Source of the DNA: UBA7985 sp038141425
GTDB lineage: Bacteria; Pseudomonadota; Alphaproteobacteria; UBA7985
Reading direction: 5' to 3'
Assembly (NCBI GenBank): GCA_038141425.1
Contig: JAYQIC010000010.1
Coordinates: forward strand, 620,001-684,000
DNA: 64,000 nucleotides
Shown here: positions 1 to 9,437 of the stretch, piece by piece
Numbering within the stretch: the first letter of the stretch is position 1
How the letters are laid out: each line of letters opens with the position of its first letter
The notes under the pieces: generated by a model
The model's database searches: none
Told to the model about the DNA's origin: nothing
What the model saw: the letters and a program-made list of their open reading frames with translations, nothing else
Position numbers and translations under genes: made by a program

Positions 1-290
1 GAGCCAAAGGCGTAGCGCCGGACCACGAATTCGATCGGCAGCATGTCGCAGTCCCGGCAGAGCAGCTCGTGGTCAGCCTGCCGTGAGACGAAGGCTGTCG
101 GGATGCCCGCTGCGGCGAGCAGCTGGAAACAGTTTGCGGCCTGCTCGGTCTTGAAGGCACCGATTTCGTTGATTTCCGCGACCCGCGCGGCGTCGCCGCC
201 GGTCAGCCGGTTTACGGCCTGCAGCACCACAGTGTGCGGCTCCGGTCCCTTGAGAATACGTTTGGTCTTGCCTTCGGCTAAGCTCGTCAT
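1..290 (-). CDS. purC: SAICAR synthase, N-terminal part (cut by window edge)
   Basis: Phosphoribosylaminoimidazole-succinocarboxamide synthase joins aspartate to CAIR with ATP in purine synthesis. Only the first 96 codons lie in the window. They start at ATG 290-288 and the frame stays open to base 1. The product shows the family's opening motif EGKTKRIL at residues 6-13, then TGGDAARVAEINEIG and a stretch ending AGIPTAFVSRQ, all typical of PurC. It begins 8 nt after the purD stop, so it is the last visible gene of the pur operon. Identification rests on the N-terminal third only. Confidence 0.85.
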   Translation of the reverse strand, partial: MTSLAEGKTKRILKGPEPHTVVLQAVNRLTGGDAARVAEINEIGAFKTEQAANCFQLLAAAGIPTAFVSRQADHELLCRDCDMLPIEFVVRRYAFG

Positions 291-298
291 GGCAGTGC

Positions 299-1660
299 TT
301 ATCCCTCTTGCTCAGTGGTGGTTTCGGTGGTGGTGTTGGACGGGACAGCGCCCGCGCCGTCGCCGGGTGCAAACGCGCGCCAGCCGATGTCACGCCGGTA
401 GAAGCCTTCCGGCCAGTCAATCGCTGCGACGGCCTTGTAGGCGCATTCTCGTGCCGCCTGCAGGCTCGATCCCAGACCGGTGACGGCCAGCACGCGGCCG
501 CCGTCAGCGCACAGGGTCTCGCCGTCTTGGCGGGTTCCAGCGTGGAAAATGATGGTCTGCACCTGCTCCTGCGCCTGCACTTCAGACCCGCCGGACAGGG
601 CCGCCGGCAGACCGATGGCCGAGCCTCGCTCGTAGTCGCCGGGATAGCCCTTGGCAGCCATGACCACGGTCAGGGCGTGCTGGCGCGTTGGTGCTAGCGC
701 TTCGGGCAGTTCCGCGATCCGCCCCCGCGCCGCTGCGTTGAACAGCGCCAGCGCATCGTGGCCGAGAACGGGCAGGATCGCCTGCGCCTCCGGGTCGCCA
801 AAGCGCACGTTGTATTCGAGCAGCTGGGGTCCGCTCGCGGTCAGCATGATCCCGGCGAACAGGATGCCGGTGAACGGCGTACCTGCCGCCACCATGGCCG
901 CAAGCGTCGGCTCGATGATCGCCGAGCGGACCTGCGCTTCGAGCGCGGGGGTCAGGCACGGCGCCGGGGTGTAAGCCCCCATGCCGCCGGTGTTGGGGCC
1001 GGTGTCGCCCTCGCCGACCCGCTTGTGGTCCTGCGCGCTGCCCAGCCAGCGGTAATCGAGGCCGTGGCACAGCGCAAAGCAGCTGATTTCTTCGCCGGTG
1101 AGGAATTCTTCGACCACCACCCGAGACCCGGCCGCACCGAAGCTACCCGCGAAGCAGGCACGAACGGCGTCTTCAGCCTCGGGTCGGGTCTGGGCGATGA
1201 TCACACCCTTGCCCGCCGCCAGACCATCGGCCTTGATAACCACCGGCAGATCAAAGCCCGCCAGCGCGCTCAGGGCGTCTTCGGCGTTGTCGCAGGTGAC
1301 CGATGCAGCGGTCGGGATGCCGTTGTCCTCGGCGAGGCGTTTGACGAAGGCCTTGGAGCCTTCGAGTTGGGCAGCAGCGGCAGAAGGGCCAACCACGGCG
1401 ATCCCCTGCCCGCGCAGATCGTCGGCCAGACCCGCGACCAACGGTGCCTCCGGGCCAACCACCACCAGATCGATCCCGTGTTCCCGGCAGCATTGAACGA
1501 TGCCAGCGTGGTCGTCGAGCGCCAGCGGCAGGTTTTGCGCCAGCGCCTGCGTCCCGGCATTGCCCGGGGCGATGAACATTTCAGTGAGCTTCGGCGAGGC
1601 AGCGATGGCGTGGGCCAGTGCGTGTTCACGGCCGCCACTGCCGATGATCAACACCTTCAT
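299..1660 (-). CDS. purD: Phosphoribosylamine-glycine ligase
   Basis: GAR synthetase, an ATP-grasp enzyme joining glycine to phosphoribosylamine in the second step of purine synthesis. The 453-residue product is intact. It opens with MKVLIIGSGGREHALAHAI, has VIKADGLAAGKGV near residue 145 and the metal/ATP site LLEYNVRFGDPEAQ near residue 280. Its last 25-30 residues, ending TTTETTTEQEG, extend past the usual 420-430 residues and look like a disordered tail. The ATG overlaps the purF stop as ATGA, so the two are translationally coupled. One of the few long genes here without a frameshift. Confidence 0.96.
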   Translation of the reverse strand: MKVLIIGSGGREHALAHAIAASPKLTEMFIAPGNAGTQALAQNLPLALDDHAGIVQCCREHGIDLVVVGPEAPLVAGLADDLRGQGIAVVGPSAAAAQLEGSKAFVKRLAEDNGIPTAASVTCDNAEDALSALAGFDLPVVIKADGLAAGKGVIIAQTRPEAEDAVRACFAGSFGAAGSRVVVEEFLTGEEISCFALCHGLDYRWLGSAQDHKRVGEGDTGPNTGGMGAYTPAPCLTPALEAQVRSAIIEPTLAAMVAAGTPFTGILFAGIMLTASGPQLLEYNVRFGDPEAQAILPVLGHDALALFNAAARGRIAELPEALAPTRQHALTVVMAAKGYPGDYERGSAIGLPAALSGGSEVQAQEQVQTIIFHAGTRQDGETLCADGGRVLAVTGLGSSLQAARECAYKAVAAIDWPEGFYRRDIGWRAFAPGDGAGAVPSNTTTETTTEQEG

Positions 1661-3108
1661 GGCAGCACTTTCCCCAGCAGTTTCGCACCCGCCCCGCTGA
1701 TCTCTTCGCGCAGGCTCGGGTCAGGCAGGGCAACGTCGTAGTCCCCGGAGAAACAGGCATCGCAGTAGCCCCGGCCGCCGTTGCGGGACACGCCCTGCGG
1801 CGGGTTCACCGCCTTGGCGAGGCCATCGAGCGAGATGAAGGCGAGGCTGTCGGCGCCGATCTTGGCGTTGATTTCCTCGACATTGTGGTTGGCGGCGACC
1901 AGTTCTTCGCGGCTGGGGGTGTCGATGCCGTAGAAGCACGGGAAGCGGATCATCGGGCTGGCGATGCGCACGTGCACCTCGGTCGCCCCGGCCTCGCGGA
2001 CCAGCGACACCAGTTTGGTCATGGTGGTCGAGCGCACGATGCTGTCGTCAACCAGCACCACGCGGCGGCCGTCGACCACCATGCGGTTGATGGACAGCTT
2101 GAGGCGGACGCCGAGGTTGCGGATCTTCTGGCTGGGCTCGATGAAGGTCCGGCCGATATAGGGGGACCGCATCAGTCCGACCCGGATCGGCCGATTCAGG
2201 GTCATGGCATAGCCCTCGGCGGCGGCAATGCCGGACTCCGGCACGCCGACAACGACGTCGGCCGGGCATGAGGCTTCGTTGGCCAGCTCCTGCCCCACCC
2301 GCGCGCGCACGTCGGCGACCGCCCGGCTGTTGAACACGGTCGAAGCCCGCATGAAGTAGAGATATTCAAACACGCAGAACCGCTCCGGACCGGCGCCAGA
2401 CAGGCGCTGGCTGGTCGGCCCTTCGGCATCGACGCGGACGATTTCCCCGGGCTCCAGATCGCGGGTCCAGCGCGCGCCAAGGGTGTCAAAGGCACAGGTT
2501 TCAGAGGCGAACAGGGTCGCCTGCCCCATCCGGCCCATAACCAGCGGGCGCATGCCGTTGGGGTCGCGGACTGCGTAAATCGCTTCCTCGGTCATCAGCA
2601 GCAGCGAAAACGCGCCCGTGACCCGGCTCAGGGCTTCGTGCAGCGCGTCGACAAAGGTCGCCGCCGAAGACCGGGCAATCAGGTGCAGGATGACTTCGGT
2701 ATCGATCCGGGTGGTGAAAATCTGCCCCTGCTCAAGCAACTCGGCGCGGAGGGTTTCAGCATTGGTCAGCGTGCCATTGTGAGCCAGCGCTACGGGACCA
2801 AAGCGGGTATCCAGCGTCAGCGGCTGGATGTTCTCTAGCCCCGACCCGCCCACGGTCGAATATCGGACGTGGCCGACCGCGCGGTCGCCGTCGAGGTTGA
2901 AGCCGCCCGCGTCGGCGGAGAAATGGTCGGAGACCAGCCCGGCAGCCTTGTGGGTCTGGAACTGGCCCTCGTGCAGGGTCACGATGCCAGCGCCTTCCTG
3001 CCCCCGGTGCTGCTGAGCGTGCAGGGCCAAAGCAGTGTGAAGCGCAGCGTCTTCAAGCCCGAACACGGCGAACAGACCGCATTCTTCCTTCAATCCCTCA
3101 ATGGGCAT
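1657..3108 (-). CDS. purF: Amidophosphoribosyltransferase
   Basis: Glutamine PRPP amidotransferase, the committed step of purine synthesis. I place the start at ATG 3108, giving 483 residues; the upstream extension of the same open frame is the purN gene read in another phase. The product begins MPIEGLKEECGLFAVFG, so Cys10 would become the N-terminal nucleophile after removal of a nine-residue propeptide. The [4Fe-4S]-type cysteines of the Bacillus class are present (RFCVFEYLYF, RFPCFYGID, GYCDACFSGDY), as is the PRPP loop VVLVDDSIVRSTT. It overlaps purN by 11 nt and purD by 4 nt. Confidence 0.96.
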   Translation of the reverse strand: MPIEGLKEECGLFAVFGLEDAALHTALALHAQQHRGQEGAGIVTLHEGQFQTHKAAGLVSDHFSADAGGFNLDGDRAVGHVRYSTVGGSGLENIQPLTLDTRFGPVALAHNGTLTNAETLRAELLEQGQIFTTRIDTEVILHLIARSSAATFVDALHEALSRVTGAFSLLLMTEEAIYAVRDPNGMRPLVMGRMGQATLFASETCAFDTLGARWTRDLEPGEIVRVDAEGPTSQRLSGAGPERFCVFEYLYFMRASTVFNSRAVADVRARVGQELANEASCPADVVVGVPESGIAAAEGYAMTLNRPIRVGLMRSPYIGRTFIEPSQKIRNLGVRLKLSINRMVVDGRRVVLVDDSIVRSTTMTKLVSLVREAGATEVHVRIASPMIRFPCFYGIDTPSREELVAANHNVEEINAKIGADSLAFISLDGLAKAVNPPQGVSRNGGRGYCDACFSGDYDVALPDPSLREEISGAGAKLLGKVLP

Positions 3109-3724
3109 GAACTGGTGTCTCCGGCTGGGTGGTGGGGGACGGCCGCAGGCGCTCGCTGATGAAGCGTTCGACACAGGCGGGATAAAGGCGGTGTTCTTCG
3201 CGTAGGATCCGGGCGGACAGCGTCTCGACACTGTCGTCGGCCTGCACCGGGACCTGTGACTGACCGATAATCGGACCGGCATCCATGACTTCCGTGACTT
3301 CGTGCACGGTACAGCCGGCGACCCGGGCGCCCGCTTGCAAGGCCTGCGCCTGCGCATTCAGGCCGGGGAAATCGGGCAGCAACGAGGGGTGAATGTTCAG
3401 CACTGTGCAGCCGAGGCCTGCCAGAAAGTCGCCGCTGAGCAGGCGCATGAAACCGGCCAGACAGACCAGCTCGATTTCCGCGCGGTGCAGCCGGGTTGTC
3501 AGCTCAGCCTCCCACGCTGCTTTACCGGCATCGGTCTGTTGCAGCGCAATCGCCTCACATCCAGCCTTGCGCGCGGCGTCCAGACCGGCTGCGTCGGCGC
3601 GGTCGCTGATCACCAGATCGAAGCTCGCGGGGAAATCGGCCTTGTCGCGGGCGGCGTCGAGCAGGGCCTGCATGTTGGAGCCGCGCCCCGAGATGAGAAT
3701 CGCGCTGCGCACTCTGGTTTGCAT
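3098..3724 (-). CDS. purN: Phosphoribosylglycinamide formyltransferase
   Basis: GAR transformylase, using 10-formyl-THF. The product has about 208 residues. ILISGRGSNMQALL is the N-terminal phosphate-binding motif, LAGFMRLLSGDFL forms the folate site, and NIHPSLLPDFPGL carries the catalytic Asn and His. ATG 3724 overlaps the purM stop as TGATG; an alternative GTG lies one codon upstream at 3727. The 3' end overlaps the purF start by 11 nt. No frameshift. Confidence 0.95.
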   Translation of the reverse strand: MQTRVRSAILISGRGSNMQALLDAARDKADFPASFDLVISDRADAAGLDAARKAGCEAIALQQTDAGKAAWEAELTTRLHRAEIELVCLAGFMRLLSGDFLAGLGCTVLNIHPSLLPDFPGLNAQAQALQAGARVAGCTVHEVTEVMDAGPIIGQSQVPVQADDSVETLSARILREEHRLYPACVERFISERLRPSPTTQPETPVHAH

Positions 3725-4844
3725 CACCCACTGACCCCGCTGATGTGGACCTGCGGCACCCCGGTCGAGGGGCGGGATCGAACCTCGCCAACGCGGAAAA
3801 CCGGGGCCTGCCCGGCCAGCGCGGCCATGACCTCACCAGCATCGCCAGCGCGAATCACGAGCACCATGCCCAGGCCCATGTTGAAGGTCCGGTAAAGCTC
3901 CGGCAATTCAACCCGGTCGAGGCTCTGCAGCCAGTCAAACAGAGGCACCGGCGTCCAGCTTGCCGGATCGACCACGGCCTGCAGATCCTCGCGCAGCACC
4001 CGGTTCAGGTTTCCCGGCAGACCGCCGCCGGTGACGTGGCACAGCGCCCGGACCGCGCCGGGCACGGCATCGAGGGCAGCATGCACGGCCTCACCGTAAA
4101 GCCGTGTCGGGGCCAGCAGCGCCTCGCGCAGGCTCTGCGACGCGTCAAAGGGCGCGGGGGCATCGAGGTTCAGCCCCAGATCATCGATCAGGCGGCGGAT
4201 CAGGGAAAAGCCATTGGAGTGGATCCCGCTCGATCCCAGGCCGATGAGAACATCGCCTGCTTCGAGCGCATCGTAGTTGGGAAGCAGCGCCTCGCGCTCC
4301 ACCGCGCCAACGGCAAAACCGGCAAGATCGAAGTGGCCGTCGGCGTAGAGCCCGGGCAGCTCAGCCGTCTCACCACCGACCAGCGCTGCGCCTTCTGCGG
4401 CGCAGGCTGCTGCGATGCCCTCGACCAGCGCGCGGGCGCGCTCGGGTGACAGGCGGCCAGCGGCCAGATAGTCGAGGAAGAACAGCGCCCGCGCGCCCTG
4501 ACACAGGATATCGTTGGTGCACATGGCGACCAGATCCTGCCCCAGCCCGCGGTAGTCATCGAGGCTCTGAGCCAGCAGCAGCTTGGAGCCAACGCCATCG
4601 GTTCCGCTGACGAGGATCGGATCGCGAAGGCCGGTTTGCCAGAGGTCGAAGAGCGCGCCAAAACCGCCGACCGAACCCATGACGCCCGGGCGTCGCGTGC
4701 CGGACAGCGCTGGCTTGATGGCGTCGACAAAAGCCTCACCCGCATCGATATCGACCCCGGCGTCGGCGTAACTCAGCTTCCTGCCTCGCGCGCACCTTCG
4801 GCGCTTGGGGTCGGACGACTGGAGACGCGTGGGTCTTGGGTCAT
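3724..4844 (-). CDS. purM: Phosphoribosylformylglycinamidine cyclo-ligase (one frameshift)
   Basis: AIR synthetase, ATP-dependent ring closure in purine synthesis and first gene of this pur operon. The long frame starting at ATG 4680 lacks the true N terminus. Read upstream it continues as LSYADAGVDIDAGEAFVDA, a typical PurM start, and then joins the frame of ATG 4844 after one missing base near 4775 (TGA at 4773-4775). Restoring one base gives about 373 residues. VSGTDGVGSKLLLA is the conserved ATP/substrate site. The enzyme is normally essential on minimal medium, so the shift is probably a sequence error. Confidence 0.9.
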
Positions 4845-4999
4845 TGGCACCTTTGCCTTGAACTCAGCAGGTCAGATACACGATCCGGCTTGCACCACAC
4901 TCCCAAGCGCCGTCGCATAATGTATCGCTCACGAGGCCCTGACTAGCCAGTCTGAAAATCGTCTGCAACGGCGCTGCACGCAGGGCTGGTTCAAGCGAA

Positions 5000-5027
5000 A
5001 AAAAGCCCCTGACAACAGGGGCTTTTT
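5000..5027 (-). terminator. Rho-independent terminator of lon
   Basis: Read on the minus strand, a GC-rich hairpin (AGCCCCT, loop of 6 nt, AGGGGCT) is followed by seven T residues. It sits about 90 nt past the lon stop and before the purM leader, so it should end lon transcription. An A-run on the other arm makes it partly bidirectional. Confidence 0.85.
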
Positions 5028-5113
5028 CCGGATGGCTGGTCGGAGCGAACGCTCATCCCCGCCTTATCTGAGGCCGCCAGAAACCCGGTTCCGAGCGCTG
5101 GCGGGAGAATCGG

Positions 5114-7520
5114 TCAGTGGGTCACAACCGTGCTCGACGGATTCTCCGCCTTCGCTGCCGCTGCTTCAAACTCGGCGATCTGCTCAGCGGTGAGTGGGGT
5201 CAGTGCTTCGGCCAGCGCGTGTCCGAGCACTTCGTCGACATCGCTGACGGGCACAATTTCCAGCCCCTCTTTGACATTGTCCGGGATCTCGGCGAGGTCC
5301 TTCTCGTTCTCGATCGGGATCAGGACTTTGCTGATGCCGCCGCGCAGGGCCGCAAGCAGCTTTTCCTTCAGCCCGCCGATGGGCAGAACCTTGCCGCGCA
5401 GGGTGACTTCGCCGGTCATGGCAACGGTGTTGCGGACCGGGATACCCGTCAAAACGGAGACGATCGAGGTCACCATGGCGATACCCGCCGAGGGGCCGTC
5501 CTTGGGCGTCGCGCCCTCGGGGACGTGGACGTGGATATCGCGCTTGGCGAACAGATCGGGCTTGATGCCAAAGTCTGCCGCACGGGATTTCACGAAGCTC
5601 TCTGCGGTCTGGATCGACTCTTTCATGACGTCGCCCAGCTGCCCGGTGAAGACCGCCCGGCCCTTGCCGTTGACGGTGACAGATTCGATCTGCAGCAGGT
5701 CGCCGCCGACTTCGGTCCAGGCCAGACCGGTTACCGCGCCGACCTGGTTGTTTTCCTCAGCGAGGCCGTAGCGGAACTTCCGCACCCCGGCGAAATCGCC
5801 AAGATTTTCATCGGTGATGGCGAAGGCGCCGTCGCGCTCCTTCATATCGATGGCCTTGACCGACTTCCGACAGAGGTTGGCGATCTCACGCTCAAGGTTA
5901 CGCACACCGGCTTCACGGGTGTAGTAGCGGCAAAGGTCGCGCAGGGCTGACTCGGTAATCTCCAGCTCGCCTTCCTTAAGACCGTTGTCCTTAAGCTGAC
6001 GCGGGATCAGGTGCTGCTTGGCGATCTCGACCTTCTCGTCTTCGGTGTAGCCAGAGATGCGGATCAGCTCCATCCGGTCGAGCAGCGGCCCGGGCATCCG
6101 GGTCGAGTTCGCGGTGCACAGAAACAGCACCTTCGACAGGTCGTAGTCCAGCTCAAGATAGTGATCGGAGAAGGTCGAGTTCTGCGCCGGGTCCAGCACT
6201 TCGAGCAAGGCGGAGGCCGGGTCACCGCGCCAGTCCATGCCGATCTTGTCGATCTCGTCGAGCAGGAACAGCGGGTTGGAGGTCTTGGCCTTCTTCAGGC
6301 TCTGAACCACCTTGCCCGGCATGGAGCCGATGTAGGTCCGGCGGTGGCCGCGGATCTCGCTCTCGTCGCGCACGCCGCCCAGCGACACGCGCACGAAGTT
6401 ACGGTTCGTAGCCCGCGCGATCGACTTGCCCAGCGAGGTCTTACCCACGCCCGGCGGGCCGACGAGGCACAGGATCGGGCCTTTGAGGTCGCGCACGCGG
6501 TTCTGCACCGCGAGGTATTCGAGGATGCGCTCCTTGACCTTTTCGAGGCCATAGTGGTCTTCGTCGAGGATGATCTCCGCGCGCTTGAGGTCCTTTTTGA
6601 CCTTGGAGTACTTACGCCATGGCAGCGAGAGCATGACGTCGAGGTAGTTGCGGATGACTGTCGCTTCGGCCGACATCGGGCTCATCATCTTGAGCTTTTT
6701 CAGCTCGGCGTCGAACTTTTCGCGCGCTTCCTTGGTCATCTTGACCTTGCCAGCGCGCTCTTCGATTTCCGAAAGCTCGTTGTGACCGTCTTCGGTCTCG
6801 CCCAGCTCCTTCTGGATCGCCTTCATCTGTTCATTGAGGTAGTACTCGCGCTGGGTCTTCTCCATCTGCCGCTTGACGCGGCTGCGGATGCGCTTTTCGA
6901 CCTTCATGACCCCGATTTCGCCTTCCATGTAGCCGTAGACCTTCTCAAGGCGGTCGGCGACGTTGAAGGTTTCCAGCAGGTCCTGCTTCTCCGAAATCTT
7001 CAGGTTCAGATGGCTGGAGATGCTGTCAGCAAGCTTGGCCGGCTCTTCGATCCGGGACACGGTGACCAGCGCCTCGGGCGGGACGCGCTGGATTGAGTTT
7101 GATGTACTGCTCGAACTGCGAGACGACGGTGCGCATCAGCGCTTCGACGTCTTCGCCTGCCATATCGCATTCCTGCACCGGACCGGCCGCGGCCTCGAAG
7201 TAGGTGCCGTTGTCTTCGACATCCATCAATGTCGCCCGCGACTGACCCTCGACCAGCACCTTGACGGTGCCGTCAGGTAGCTTCAGCAGCTGGAGCACCG
7301 TTGCAATGGTGCCGAGCGCATAAAGATCCTGCGGGGAGGGGCTGTCTTCCTGCGCGTCCTTCTGGGTGACCAGCAGGATTTGCTTCTCGCCCTGCATCAC
7401 CGCTTCTAGTGCCGCGACCGACTTATCCCGGCCGACGAACAGCGGAATAACCATGTGCGGGAAAACGACGACGTCCTTGAGCGGCAGAACCGGATAGATC
7501 GAAGACCGTGTGGTAGTCAC
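5114..7520 (-). CDS. lon: ATP-dependent protease Lon (one frameshift)
   Basis: Cytosolic AAA+ serine protease for damaged and regulatory proteins. The N-terminal LON domain is read from ATG 7520 (SSIYPVLPLKDVVVFPHMVI). The frame is lost near 7090 at YIKLN and resumes as RVPPEALVTVSRIEEPA. Removing one G at 7090-7091 restores a single frame of about 801 residues, the usual length. Walker A is GPPGVGKTSLGKSIA, Walker B is PLFLLDEIDK, and the catalytic Ser is in PKDGPSAGIAM with the Lys further on near TLRGKVLPIGG. It is transcribed away from tRNA-Leu, with a candidate heat-shock promoter at 7683-7711. Confidence 0.95.
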
Positions 7521-7682
7521 GTTGGTGGTGTCCTTATCATTATGCCCCGAAACCCCCTGATAGCGGCTCCGGTCCCCGCGACGGCAGGCCGTTGCGGAGT
7601 TGTCCCCTTCCCCTTAAAGGCTCCGCTTGCAGGTCTCAATACCGGCCCTACGTCGCGGGTGGGGACAAGTGTACAGGCTTCC

Positions 7683-7711
7683 ATTTGGGGTCCGGCCGAC
7701 TGACTTCAATG
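7683..7711 (-). promoter_or_regulatory. Candidate heat-shock (sigma-32-like) promoter of lon
   Basis: On the minus strand CATTGAAG, a 13-nt spacer and CCCCAAATG resemble the E. coli-type sigma-32 pattern (CTTGAA, then CCCCATNT). It would give a leader of roughly 150 nt before the lon ATG. lon is heat-shock controlled in many proteobacteria, which supports the guess, but the call rests on pattern alone. Confidence 0.4.
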
Positions 7712-7778
7712 CATGGGCGCATATGTCGCTTTGCATCAACGCGCTAGCAGATGCGCCCCTGCCTGCTCGGGTTGGTTC

Positions 7779-7807
7779 TTGCGAACACGGTGTCGCAATC
7801 GTATAGC
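7779..7807 (+). promoter_or_regulatory. Sigma-70-like promoter of tRNA-Leu
   Basis: TTGCGA at 7779-7784, a 17-bp spacer and TATAGC at 7802-7807 are well placed about 50 nt before the tRNA. It may also feed trigger factor downstream, as no separate promoter is obvious between the two. Confidence 0.65.
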
Positions 7808-7856
7808 GACCGTCACGACAACGGTGATGGCGATCTGCAGTCACTTTTCGGGTCGT

Positions 7857-7941
<85 letters not shown>

Positions 7942-8013
7942 AGCCGGCTCCGACCTGCCCCGAAAACACTGCCAGGCCCACAACGCTGAATGAGAAAGTG
8001 AACAGGATTGACC

Positions 8014-9353
8014 ATGCAGATTAACCTCGTTTCCGAAGAGGGTCTGAGCCGCGCATTCGACGTGACGGTACCGGGCGTGGATTTCGAAGCCAAAGTGGAC
8101 CAGAACCTCGCAGGCTTTGCCAAGGACCTGAAGCTGCCTGGCTTCCGCCCCGGCAAGGTGCCAATGACCGTTGTGCGCTCCCGCTACCGGGCTTCGATCA
8201 TGGAAGAAGTCATGAACGAAACCGTGCAGGAAGCTGTGCGGAACGCGCTGACCGAGCACGAGATCACCGCTGCTGCGCCCGCCAACGTCACCGAGATCAA
8301 GCCCTTTGAGGCAGGTGAGGACGTGGCCTTCAGCTTTTCGGTCGACATCATGCCGACGATCGAGCTGACCGACTTCAGCAAGCTGTCATTCGACCGCATG
8401 AACCCGGTTCTCGAAGACCGTCACATCGACGACGCCCTCAACGTGCTCGCAGAGCGTGGCGCACAGCCGGTCGACATCGAGAACAAGAAGCACAAGGTCA
8501 AGAAAGACGATATCGTCATCCTTGACTTCGTTGGCTCGGTTGACGGCGAAGAGCGGCCCGGCATGAAGGGCGAAAACGCCATGCTGCAAATCGGCTCGGG
8601 CATGTTCATCCCCGGCTTTGAAGAGCAGCTGACCGGCAAGAAGCTCGGCGATGAGTTCGACTTCGATATCACCTTCCCCGAGGACTACAACGCCGAGGAG
8701 CTGCAGGGGTCGAGGCCAACTTCAAAATCAAGATCAAAGAGCTGAAGCAGCTCGACAAGCCGGAGATCGACGAAGAGTTTGCCAAGAAGTTCGGCAAGGA
8801 ATCGATCGAAGAACTGCGCCTGCAGATCAAGCAGGAGCTGGACAGCATCCACCGCCGCTCCTCACGCTTCCTGCTCAAACGCGAAATCATGGATCAGCTG
8901 ATGGACACCCACAGCTTTGATTTGCCGTCCGGTCTGGTGGACAACGAGTTCAACGCCATCTGGCAGCAGATCATGAACGAAGCCAAAGCCGGTCGCGTCG
9001 ATGCCGAGGACAAGGGCAAGACCGAAGACGAGCTCAAGAGCGAATACCGGCAGATTGCCGAGCGTCGCGTGCGCCTGGGTCTGGTGCTTTCAGAGGTCGC
9101 GACCTCGAACCAGCTCGACGTCACGCCCGAAGAGTTCAACGCTGCGATCCAGCGTGAAATGGCGATGCATCCGGGCGAAGAGGCTGAAATCTATCAGCGC
9201 TACACCACCGACCCGAATGCACGTCAGTCGCTGATCGCGCCGATGATGGAAGACAAGGCTGTCGACTACATCCTCGAGCTGGCCAAGGTCACCGAAGTCG
9301 ATACCGACCCGGACAAGATCGAAGAACTGATCGACCAGCCTACCGAAATCTGA
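8014..9353 (+). CDS. tig: Trigger factor (one frameshift)
   Basis: Ribosome-bound chaperone and peptidyl-prolyl isomerase. ATG 8014 follows an AGGA element. The ribosome-binding domain has the signature GFRPGKVP near residue 50, and the FKBP-type domain follows at about 150-240. The frame breaks at GGGG 8706-8709; adding one G continues as VEANFKIKIKELKQLDKPE and gives about 446 residues ending LIDQPTEI. The C-terminal helical arms are complete. In many proteobacteria tig is followed by clpP-clpX-lon; here lon lies upstream on the other strand and clpPX is absent. Confidence 0.95.
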
Positions 9354-9378
9354 GACACCTCAGCCACGGCTCATGAAC

Positions 9379-9435
9379 GGCCGGCCTTGCCCCCAATATC
9401 AAGGGGGGCGTGGCCGGCCGGCCTTTTGCCTTTTG
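9379..9435 (+). terminator. Strong terminator downstream of tig
   Basis: A long hairpin pairs GGCCGGCC..GCCCCC (9379-9394) with GGGGGC..GGCCGGCC (9404-9419), and a T-rich tail runs to about 9440. It separates tig from the convergent Sel1/SPOR gene, whose stop lies at the edge of the tail. Confidence 0.8.
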
Positions 9436-9437
9436 TT

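Larger units (their letters stand above)
7521..7856. other. Intergenic region between lon and tRNA-Leu
   Basis: About 336 bp without a convincing gene. It holds a candidate sigma-32-like promoter for lon on the minus strand and a good sigma-70-like promoter for tRNA-Leu on the plus strand. Short open frames here have no recognisable protein features. Confidence 0.7.

Noticed and set aside
3109..3357. N-terminal extension of PurF to 566 residues
   Set aside because: The extra residues are the purN coding sequence read in another frame; the family start and propeptide begin at ATG 3108.
6011..7096. 361-codon open frame opposite lon
   Set aside because: It mirrors the strongly conserved Lon protein on the other strand and has no recognisable motif; long antisense frames are expected in GC-rich coding DNA.
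8700..8712. Programmed frameshifting in tig or lon
   Set aside because: The breaks lack slippery heptamers with a downstream structure, differ in direction, and occur in dozens of unrelated genes; sequence error is simpler.
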